NCBI GenBank assembly: GCA_031412355.1
Contig: JANOCR010000273.1
Coordinates: 1-13,652, forward strand
Direction of reading: 5' to 3'
Source: JAENVT01 sp031412355
GTDB lineage: Bacteria > Actinomycetota > Acidimicrobiia > Acidimicrobiales > Ilumatobacteraceae
Length of the DNA stretch: 13,652 nt
Below, in pieces: positions 6,178 to 12,201 of the stretch. Each line of letters begins with the position of its first letter. Positions within the stretch are counted from its first letter, which is position 1. The translations under genes were made by a program, and so were the position numbers. The notes under the pieces were generated by a model. That model searched no databases, was not told the origin of the DNA, and worked only from the letters and a program-made list of their open reading frames with translations.

Positions 6178-7458
6178 GTGGCGAAATTCGGTGACACCGG
6201 TGAGTTGCTGCAGTGCTCGTTCTGTGGCAAATCGCAGAAGCAGGTCAAGCGGCTGATCGCCGGACCAGGGGTGTACATCTGCGACGAGTGCATCGATCTG
6301 TGCAACGAGATCATCGAGGAAGAGCTCACCGATTCCAGTGAGATCCGGTTCGAGGAACTTCCCACACCACGCGAAATTCGCACGTTCCTCGACGACTATG
6401 TCGTCGGTCAGGACGAAGCCAAGAAGATCTTGTCGGTCGCGGTCTACAACCACTACCGACGCATCCAGTATCAGCAGGGTGCCAGTGTCGGTCGCCGCGA
6501 CGAGGTCGAGTTGGCCAAGAGCAACATCATGCTGCTCGGCCCCACCGGGTGCGGTAAGACCCACCTCGCCCAAACGTTGGCTCGCTTGCTCAACGTGCCG
6601 TTCGCAGTAGCCGATGCCACCGCCTTGACCGAGGCCGGGTACGTCGGCGAAGACGTCGAGAACATCCTGCTCAAGCTGATCCAAGCCGCCGACTTCGACG
6701 TGAAGAAGGCCGAGACCGGCATCATCTACATCGACGAGATCGACAAGATCGCCCGCAAGAGCGAGAACCCGTCGATCACCCGCGATGTCAGTGGCGAGGG
6801 CGTGCAGCAGGCGCTACTGAAGATCCTCGAGGGAACCGTTGCCTCGGTGCCGCCGCAGGGCGGCCGCAAGCACCCGCATCAAGAGTTCATCCAGATCGAC
6901 ACGACCAACATCTTGTTCATATGTGGTGGGGCCTTCGCCGGTCTCGAACAGATCATCGAGAGCCGAATCGGACACAAGGGCGTCGGCTTTCACGGCACCG
7001 TGCGCAGCAAGGCCGACAAGGATCCCGGCGAATTGTTCACCAAGGTGCTGCCGGAAGACTTGTTGAAGTTCGGTCTCATCCCCGAGTTCGTTGGGCGCCT
7101 GCCGATGATCGGTGCAGTGCGCAGTCTCGATCGCGACGCGCTGATCAAGATCCTCACCGAGCCGAAGAACTCGTTGGTGAAGCAGTACCGCAAGGTGTTC
7201 GACTTCGAAGACGTCGAGCTCGACTTCACACGCGAAGCCCTCGAGGCGATCGCCGATCTGGCATTGCTGCGCGGCACCGGTGCACGTGGCTTGCGCGCAA
7301 TCCTCGAAGAGGTGTTGCTCAACACCATGTACGAGTTGCCCGGTCGCAGCGATGTCGGCACCGTGATGATCGAAGTCGAGACGGTGCAGAACAAGACCAA
7401 CCCCACGCTCGTGCCACGCGAGCCCAAGGCCAAGCGGCCCCGCCGCGAGGCCAGCTGA
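6178..7458 (+). CDS. clpX: ATP-dependent Clp protease ATP-binding subunit ClpX
   Basis: A 426-residue AAA+ unfoldase of full family length. A C4 zinc-binding domain has Cys13, Cys16, Cys35 and Cys38. Walker A is GPTGCGKT (121-128), the pore loop GYVG is at 154-157, Walker B IIYIDE at 182-187, an arginine finger lies in PEFVGRLP (Arg307), and sensor 2 is in GTGARGLR (Arg370). The ClpP-docking loop reads VGF (269-271) instead of the usual IGF. It recognises tagged substrates, unfolds them with ATP and feeds them to ClpP. The GTG start is supported by AAGGAGA 7 nt upstream. It follows clpP after 42 nt, in the standard tig-clpP-clpX order. The tail past residue 405 is basic. Confidence 0.97.
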   Translation: MAKFGDTGELLQCSFCGKSQKQVKRLIAGPGVYICDECIDLCNEIIEEELTDSSEIRFEELPTPREIRTFLDDYVVGQDEAKKILSVAVYNHYRRIQYQQGASVGRRDEVELAKSNIMLLGPTGCGKTHLAQTLARLLNVPFAVADATALTEAGYVGEDVENILLKLIQAADFDVKKAETGIIYIDEIDKIARKSENPSITRDVSGEGVQQALLKILEGTVASVPPQGGRKHPHQEFIQIDTTNILFICGGAFAGLEQIIESRIGHKGVGFHGTVRSKADKDPGELFTKVLPEDLLKFGLIPEFVGRLPMIGAVRSLDRDALIKILTEPKNSLVKQYRKVFDFEDVELDFTREALEAIADLALLRGTGARGLRAILEEVLLNTMYELPGRSDVGTVMIEVETVQNKTNPTLVPREPKAKRPRREAS

Positions 7459-7472
7459 CACCACAGTGAGGC

Positions 7473-7487
7473 GCAGCACTGTGCTGC
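7473..7487. repeat. short palindrome in the clpX-folC spacer
   Basis: gcagcac and gtgctgc flank one T (7480), in the 48-nt gap between the clpX stop and the folC ATG. It could be a weak hairpin or a binding site. No U-tract follows, so termination is unlikely. Confidence 0.35.
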
Positions 7488-7506
7488 TTGACGTGCTGCA
7501 CCGACG

Positions 7507-8799
7507 ATGACCTACTCCGACGCGCTGGCGTACCTCGACGCCCACGCCAGCTATGAAAAGACAGGGCGGATCGAGTCGCCCACCATCGAGCGCATGCAGA
7601 CCATCGTGGCCGCGATGGGTGATCCGCAATTCGCCTATCCGATCATCCACGTCACCGGAACCAACGGCAAGGGCTCGACGTCGCAGATGATCACGAGGCT
7701 GCTGATGGCGCAGGGTCTCACGGTCGGCACGTACACGAGCCCGCACCTCGAACGTCCGAACGAGCGGATGAGCCGTGATTGCGAGACCATCAGTGACGAG
7801 GAGTTCGCCGAACAGGTCGCCGCGGTCGCCGACCTCGAGATGCTCACGGGCGTTCGGCCCTCGTACTTCGAGATCACGACCGCCGCTGCATTTCGATGGT
7901 TCGCCGATCTTGCCGTCGATGTCGCCGTGATCGAGGTGGGCGTGTTGGGTCGGTGGGATGCGACCAACGTGTGCGATGCGCAAGTCGCAGTCATCACAAA
8001 CATCGGGATGGACCACAACGAGTTCGCCGGCCCCACCAAGGGGCACATCGCCGCCGAGAAGGCGGGGATCATCAAGCCGGGAAGCACCGTCGTGGTCGGC
8101 GAGACCGATCCCGAACTGCTGCACTACTTCACCGACGCTGGCGGCGACAGCTTGCTGCAGCGCGGCGAGCAGTTCGACGTGCTCGAGAACCAACTGGCGC
8201 TCGGTGGCCGCATGGTCGACCTGCGCACCCCGACCACTATCTTCACCGATGTGTTCGTGCCGCTGCACGGTCGCCACCAAGGCGACAACGCAATCGTCGC
8301 GTTGACGGCCGTCGAGGCCTTCTTCGACACACCGATCGCCGACGACGTGGTGCGTGAGGGGTTTGCCAACGTGCGGATGCCAGGTCGCTTCGAGGTGCTC
8401 GGTCATCAGCCGTTGGTGATCGTCGACGGCGCGCACAACCCGCCGGGTGCCGACTCGTGCGCGCAAGTCTTCTTCGACGACTTCGATCCGGCCGGCCGCA
8501 AGATCCTGGTCGTCGGGATCCTGAAAGGGCGCGACGCGAAAGAGATGCTGTCGGCGTTGCGCGCCGACGAGTTCGATGCCGTTTTCACGTGCACCGCACC
8601 AACCCCGCGCGGCATGACATCCGCAGACCTTGCCGCCGCGGCTCGCGCCCTCGGTTGCGACGTGGTCATCGAATGCGACACCGTCGAGGATGGCTGCGAC
8701 CGGGCCATCCGCTCCGCCGAGCACGACGATGCCGTGCTGGTCACCGGCTCGCTCTACGTGGTCGGGTCCGCTAGACCACACCTCCGCAAGATCGTCTGA
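7507..8799 (+). CDS. folC: folylpolyglutamate synthase / dihydrofolate synthase
   Basis: A 430-residue Mur-ligase-fold enzyme that adds glutamate to dihydropteroate and/or folates using ATP in the cytosol. The P-loop is GTNGKGS (51-57), followed by YTSPHL (76-81), EVGVLGRWDATN (143-154), the EKAGIIKP segment with Lys185, HQGDN (257-261) and DGAHNP (307-312), in the order expected for FolC. The 143-154 motif usually reads EVGxGGRxDATN; here the first Gly of GG is Leu147. No Shine-Dalgarno is visible before the ATG, which lies 48 nt after clpX, so re-initiation from the clpX transcript or a separate promoter are both possible. In many actinobacteria valS precedes folC; it is absent here. Whether both synthase activities are present cannot be decided from sequence alone. 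Confidence 0.93.
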   Translation: MTYSDALAYLDAHASYEKTGRIESPTIERMQTIVAAMGDPQFAYPIIHVTGTNGKGSTSQMITRLLMAQGLTVGTYTSPHLERPNERMSRDCETISDEEFAEQVAAVADLEMLTGVRPSYFEITTAAAFRWFADLAVDVAVIEVGVLGRWDATNVCDAQVAVITNIGMDHNEFAGPTKGHIAAEKAGIIKPGSTVVVGETDPELLHYFTDAGGDSLLQRGEQFDVLENQLALGGRMVDLRTPTTIFTDVFVPLHGRHQGDNAIVALTAVEAFFDTPIADDVVREGFANVRMPGRFEVLGHQPLVIVDGAHNPPGADSCAQVFFDDFDPAGRKILVVGILKGRDAKEMLSALRADEFDAVFTCTAPTPRGMTSADLAAAARALGCDVVIECDTVEDGCDRAIRSAEHDDAVLVTGSLYVVGSARPHLRKIV

Positions 8800-8811
8800 A
8801 CGTCGCCTGGC

Positions 8812-8856
8812 GGTGTGAGTCGGAATCCGCGTCGGGCGCGGGAACTGGCTCACACC
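8812..8856. repeat. 45-nt hairpin repeat, copy 1
   Basis: The outer stem pairs ggtgtgagtcg with tggctcacacc over 11 positions, two of them G-T wobbles. An inner stem pairs ccgcg with cgcgg. It starts 12 nt after the folC stop. Identical to copy 2 at 38 of 45 positions; possibly also acts as a folC terminator. Confidence 0.8.
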
Positions 8857-8874
8857 GGATTGGACGGCGGAGCC

Positions 8875-8919
8875 GGTGTGAGCCCGATGTCGCGTCCGGC
8901 GCGGGAACGGGCTCACACC
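8875..8919. repeat. 45-nt hairpin repeat, copy 2
   Basis: The outer stem pairs ggtgtgagccc with gggctcacacc in 11 perfect Watson-Crick pairs; a weaker inner stem is formed by tcgcg and cgcgg. It is spaced 63 nt from copy 1 with an 18-nt linker, and the sequences after both copies (ggattggacggcgg, gggtggcacggcgg) are also alike, so the duplicated unit is about 60 nt. Confidence 0.8.
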
Positions 8920-8956
8920 GGGTGGCACGGCGGGTTTCGTCACTGACGATTCACGA

Positions 8957-8976
8957 GGGGCGGGGAGGCGGGTGGG
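8957..8976 (+). other. putative G-quadruplex motif in the ndk promoter region
   Basis: G-runs of 4, 4, 3 and 3 bases (8957-8960, 8962-8965, 8970-8972, 8974-8976) have loops of 1, 4 and 1 nt. The motif occupies the position where a -35 element for the TAGCGT box at 8983 would be expected. Confidence 0.55.
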
Positions 8977-8982
8977 TGCCGG

Positions 8983-8988
8983 TAGCGT
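8983..8988 (+). promoter_or_regulatory. -10 box for a leaderless ndk transcript
   Basis: TAGCGT fits TANNNT and ends 8 nt before the ndk ATG, nearly the same geometry as TAGCAT before tig. No Shine-Dalgarno and no clear -35 are present. Confidence 0.45.
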
Positions 8989-8996
8989 CATCGGCC

Positions 8997-9407
8997 ATGT
9001 CTGATCGCACCCTCGTCCTGCTCAAGCCCGACACCGTCGAACGTGGCCTCGTCGGCGAAGTGCTGCGGCGCTTCGAATCCAAGGGCCTTACCATCGTGGC
9101 GCTGGATTTGCGCACCCTCGACGCCGACACCTTGGCTCGCCACTACGAAGAGCACGTCGGCAAGGGCTTCTACGCAGACCTCGTCACCTTCATGAGCCGC
9201 GGCCCCGTCGTCGCCCTGGTGTTGGAGGGTCCGGAGGACACGTGGGAGGTCGTGCGCAACACGATGGGCGCCACCAATCCGCGCAAGGCAGACCCCGGAA
9301 CGATTCGCGGCGACCTAGGCATCTTGTTCACCGAGAATCTGGTTCACGGAAGCGACTCGCTGGAGTCCGCGCAGCGCGAGATCGGCATTTTCTTCCCGAA
9401 TCTGTAA
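8997..9407 (+). CDS. ndk: nucleoside-diphosphate kinase
   Basis: A 136-residue protein of the typical family length. It transfers the gamma-phosphate between nucleoside triphosphates and diphosphates through a phosphohistidine. Visible motifs are LVLLKPD with Lys10, RNTMGATNP (87-95), GTIRGD (101-106) and the active-site NLVHGSDS with His117. The frame is open further upstream to 8922, but those residues do not match the family, and MSDRTLVLLKPD is the standard N-terminus. There is no ribosome-binding site; a TANNNT box 8 nt before the ATG suggests a leaderless mRNA. It lies between folC and mreB, separated from folC by the hairpin repeats. Confidence 0.96.
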   Translation: MSDRTLVLLKPDTVERGLVGEVLRRFESKGLTIVALDLRTLDADTLARHYEEHVGKGFYADLVTFMSRGPVVALVLEGPEDTWEVVRNTMGATNPRKADPGTIRGDLGILFTENLVHGSDSLESAQREIGIFFPNL

Positions 9408-9423
9408 CAAACTGGCGCTCCGC

Positions 9424-9499
9424 TACACTGGGGCGACCTGCGCCGATCGTGGCGCCAGGCAAGTTCGTGCACGGTCGAACCGGCGGTGCGGAGGTAGTG
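9424..9499 (+). promoter_or_regulatory. candidate mreB promoter and structured leader
   Basis: TACACT (9424-9429) fits a TANNNT -10 box; a matching -35 is not clear. The resulting leader of about 65 nt could form two hairpins: cctgcgcc with ggcgccagg (9437-9459, one bulge) and gttcg with cgaac (9463-9480). The ribosome-binding site GGAGGT (9490-9495) follows, 4-5 nt before the mreB ATG. Confidence 0.4.
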
Positions 9500-10534
9500 A
9501 TGGCCAGGACTAACCCATTAGCGCTTGGTCGTGACCTCGCCCTCGTGCTGGGCACGGCCAATACTCTGATCTACTCGCGTGGTCAAGGCATTGTGCTCAA
9601 CGAGCCGTCGGTGGTGGCGATCGACATCAGCGACGGGCGACCTGTCGCCGTCGGGCTCGAGGCGAAGCGGATGATGGGCCGCACACCTGGGCGGATCAAG
9701 ACCATTCGTCCGCTGAAAGATGGCGTGATCGCCGACTTCGAGGTCTGCGAGAAGATGCTGCGGTTCTTCATCCAGAAGGTGCATGCCAGTCGCTGGAGCA
9801 AGCCGCGCATGGTGATCTGTGTGCCGTCGGGCATCACCGGCGTCGAGCAGCGCGCCGTGCAAGATGCCGCCGAATACGCGGGAGCGCGCAAGCCCGTGCA
9901 CATCATCGAGGAGCCCATGGCTGCAGCGATCGGCGCCGACATGCCGGTGCACGAGCCCAGCGGCAACATGATCGTCGACATCGGCGGTGGCACCACGGAG
10001 GTGGCCGTCATCTCACTCGGTGGCATCGTCACCGCGCAATCGGTGCGAGTTGCCGGCGACGAGCTCGACGACGCCATCATGCAGTACGTCAAGAAGGAGT
10101 TCTCGCTGGCCATCGGCGATCGAACCGCCGAAGAGATCAAGATCCACATGGGCTCTGCGTGGCCGCTCGACGAGGAGCTCACGGCCGATATTCGTGGCCG
10201 CGATCTCATCAGTGGCCTGCCGCGCACAGTCCCATTGACCACCGAGCAGGTCCGTGAAGCCCTCGCCGAGCCGCTATCGGCGATCGTCGATGCCGTCAAG
10301 ACCACGCTCGACAAGACACCGCCCGAACTGGCGGCCGACATCATGGAGCAAGGCATCATGGTCACTGGCGGAGGCGCGTTGCTGGCCGGGATCAACCGAC
10401 GTCTCAACCACGAGACAGGCATGCCGATCAAGATCGCCCACGACCCGCTCTACAGCGTCGTGATCGGCTCCGGGCGAGCACTCGAGAACATCGACGCGAT
10501 GCGCGGGTTGATGTCGCTCGGTGGCGACGACTAG
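9500..10534 (+). CDS. mreB: rod shape-determining protein MreB (actin homologue)
   Basis: A 344-residue bacterial actin of normal length. It polymerises beneath the membrane and orients lateral wall synthesis. Family blocks include LGTANTLIYSRGQGIVLNEP (18-37), GRTPGRIKTIRPLKDGVIADF (about 60-80), IEEPMAAAIG (136-145), phosphate-2 DIGGGTTEVAV (160-170) and the adenosine-site TGGGALL (289-295). In phosphate-1 the expected DLGTANT reads VLGTANT: Val17 (codon GTG) replaces the Asp that coordinates the nucleotide-bound metal in actins. The ATG at 9500 is supported by GGAGGT; the open frame further upstream overlaps ndk out of frame and is not used. First gene of mreB-mreC-mreD-pbp2; mreC starts 14 nt after the stop. 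Confidence 0.96.
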   Translation: MARTNPLALGRDLALVLGTANTLIYSRGQGIVLNEPSVVAIDISDGRPVAVGLEAKRMMGRTPGRIKTIRPLKDGVIADFEVCEKMLRFFIQKVHASRWSKPRMVICVPSGITGVEQRAVQDAAEYAGARKPVHIIEEPMAAAIGADMPVHEPSGNMIVDIGGGTTEVAVISLGGIVTAQSVRVAGDELDDAIMQYVKKEFSLAIGDRTAEEIKIHMGSAWPLDEELTADIRGRDLISGLPRTVPLTTEQVREALAEPLSAIVDAVKTTLDKTPPELAADIMEQGIMVTGGGALLAGINRRLNHETGMPIKIAHDPLYSVVIGSGRALENIDAMRGLMSLGGDD

Positions 10535-10548
10535 ACGACTCGGACCTC

Positions 10549-11610
10549 GTGCTTTCGTCGTTGAGCCGCCGCCGCGTCGTTGTGCTGCTCATTTTGACGT
10601 CACTGCTGTTGATCACACTCGACCGCCGCGGCAACAACGCGTTCATCGACAAAGCCCGCCAGGCGTTCGCAGTGATCCTTCGCCCGTTCGACATTGCCGC
10701 TGACGCCGTGTCGAATCCGATCGCCAACGCCTGGTACGGCATCACGAACTACGACGATCTGCGCGCAGAGAACGATGCGCTGCACGACCAGATCGAGCAT
10801 CAGAAGGGCGCCGAGATCGAGGCGCAGACGGCTATCACCAAGTTCTACGAGTTGCTGAAGCTCTACCGCCTCACCTCGGTGCACAGTTACAAGAGCGTCA
10901 TCGCCCAGGTCGTGGGCGAAGCCCCGAGCAACTTCCAGAACACCGTCGAGGTCACTGTCGGCACACGCGACGGCATTGCCGTGGGCATGCCGGTGACCGA
11001 TGGGGCCGGGCTGATCGGCAAGGTGACGAAGGTCTACCCGGACCGCAGCGTGGTGATGCTGATCACCGACCCGCAGTTCTCGGTGCAGGCCCAGGTGCTC
11101 AGCCGCGTCGACGAGGAAGAGGGCACAACGACTACGTCGGGCCCGCCGAACACGGCCGTCAGCGGCCGCCCGCTCGACACGACCACATCGACCAGCACCA
11201 CCACCACGACCGCCCCACAGTCGTCCACGACCAGCACCACGACAGCGCTCGATGCGACGACGCCGGGACAGACCACGACATCGACGAGCTCGACCACCAC
11301 GACGACACTGCCCGAGATCACTGTGCGTCGCGAGACGGGCGACATCGACGGGCAGGGCGCCACCCGACCGCTGTTGTTCAGCCTTATCGACGACACCGCG
11401 CTGACCAACGTGAAGGTCGGCGACACAGTCGAGACAGCCGGCGGTACGAAGAGCTTGGCGCCCCAAGGAATACCGATCGGCAAGATCACGGCCGTCACCC
11501 AGAGGCTCGGGAGCAGATCGCCGATCGTCGAAGTGGAACCCAATGCCCGGCTGACACAACTCAACTTCGTCAGCGTGGTGCTGTTCGTTCCCAACCAGGC
11601 CGCCATCTGA
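10549..11610 (+). CDS. mreC: rod shape-determining protein MreC with Thr/Ser-rich insertion
   Basis: A 353-residue bitopic membrane protein. A short basic N-terminus (RRR, 7-9) precedes one membrane segment (about 10-24). A coiled coil follows (about 67-105), then the periplasmic beta-domains (VVGEAPSNFQNTVEVTVGTRDGI region 121-143, GMPVTDGAGLIGKVTKVYPD 146-165, and GIPIGKITAV with LTQLNFVSVVLFVP near the end). MreC links MreB and MreD to PBP2 and RodA. Residues about 190-257 are a low-complexity Thr/Ser insertion lying between two parts of the conserved beta-domain, which is unusual. The GTG start lacks a clear ribosome-binding site and probably relies on coupling to mreB, 14 nt upstream. 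mreD begins 3 nt after the stop. Confidence 0.93.
   Translation: MLSSLSRRRVVVLLILTSLLLITLDRRGNNAFIDKARQAFAVILRPFDIAADAVSNPIANAWYGITNYDDLRAENDALHDQIEHQKGAEIEAQTAITKFYELLKLYRLTSVHSYKSVIAQVVGEAPSNFQNTVEVTVGTRDGIAVGMPVTDGAGLIGKVTKVYPDRSVVMLITDPQFSVQAQVLSRVDEEEGTTTTSGPPNTAVSGRPLDTTTSTSTTTTTAPQSSTTSTTTALDATTPGQTTTSTSSTTTTTLPEITVRRETGDIDGQGATRPLLFSLIDDTALTNVKVGDTVETAGGTKSLAPQGIPIGKITAVTQRLGSRSPIVEVEPNARLTQLNFVSVVLFVPNQAAI
11116..11319 (+). repeat. Thr/Ser low-complexity codon stretch inside mreC
   Basis: Repeated acc/acg/aca and tcg/agc codons encode about 68 residues (190-257) including runs of four and five Thr, broken by GPPNTAVSGRPLD and LDATTPGQ. The synonymous codons vary, so this looks like a maintained linker rather than a recent slippage expansion. 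Confidence 0.85.
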
Positions 11611-11613
11611 GTC

Positions 11614-12138
11614 GTGCGTTCGCTGCCCTTCGCCCTCTTCACGCGCCTGATCCCAGTTGCCCTGGTCGTCCTGGCAATCCAGCGCACGGTCTGTGCCACG
11701 TATCGAGTCGAGGGTGTTGCCGTGCAGGTCGTACTGGCCCTCGCCGCGGGGGCGGGCGCTGGCGCAGGCTCGGAACGCGGCGCCTTCGCCGGCTTTGCCT
11801 TGGGGATGATGTACGACCTCGGCGTCGGTACGCCGTTGGGGCTCACCGCACTGGCCTACGGGCTGGCGGGGTTGACCTCGGGCTATGTGCTCAGCATCAC
11901 CCCCGACCCGCAGTGGTGGCTCGCAGCGATCTTCGTCGCCATCGGATCTGCGGTGGGGGAGGGGGCGATCCCCGTTGTAAAGTTCCTGACAGGTCAAGAA
12001 GGTTGGCTGACGGATCGTCTGTTCGTCGTCATTCCTGTGGTCACCGCCGCGGCAACGCTGCTGAGCCCGCTGTTCGTGCCACTGGGACGGTGGTGTTCCG
12101 GCGTGAAGCGACGGACGTGGAGGGCTATCCCCGAGTGA
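11614..12138 (+). CDS. mreD: rod shape-determining protein MreD
   Basis: A 174-residue polytopic membrane protein. Hydrophobic segments lie at about 12-26, 34-52, 57-70, 75-94, 101-124 and 134-157. The family-typical GFALGMMYDLGVGTPLGLTAL stretch at about 60-80 supports the call. MreD is an integral part of the elongation complex, next to MreC. Its GTG start is 3 nt after the mreC stop with no room for a separate promoter, so translation is probably coupled. The C-terminus is basic (GVKRRTWR), consistent with an inside location. The sequence of MreD is weakly conserved in general; position in the operon adds most of the certainty. Confidence 0.9.
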   Translation: MRSLPFALFTRLIPVALVVLAIQRTVCATYRVEGVAVQVVLALAAGAGAGAGSERGAFAGFALGMMYDLGVGTPLGLTALAYGLAGLTSGYVLSITPDPQWWLAAIFVAIGSAVGEGAIPVVKFLTGQEGWLTDRLFVVIPVVTAAATLLSPLFVPLGRWCSGVKRRTWRAIPE

Positions 12139-12201
12139 GCGGCACATCTACGACGGTCCGGGTGCTGCCCGTCCGATCGGCGCGCAGACCACAATGGTGC
12201 C

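Noticed and set aside
8812..8919. CRISPR array
   Set aside because: Only two imperfect 45-nt units that are themselves hairpins, with an 18-nt linker that is partly duplicated too; no cas genes nearby.
6814..8991. 725-codon open frame antisense to clpX, folC and the ndk upstream region
   Set aside because: It is the complement of well-supported genes in a high-GC sequence where antisense frames lack stops. The translation shows no family motifs and crosses gene boundaries and the hairpin repeats.
8922..8996. Longer Ndk starting at 8922
   Set aside because: The extra 25 residues overlap the promoter and G-rich region and do not resemble the Ndk N-terminus.
10600..12147. 515-codon minus-strand frame opposite mreC and mreD
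   Set aside because: An Arg/Gly/Asp/Val-rich shadow of two confidently identified genes.
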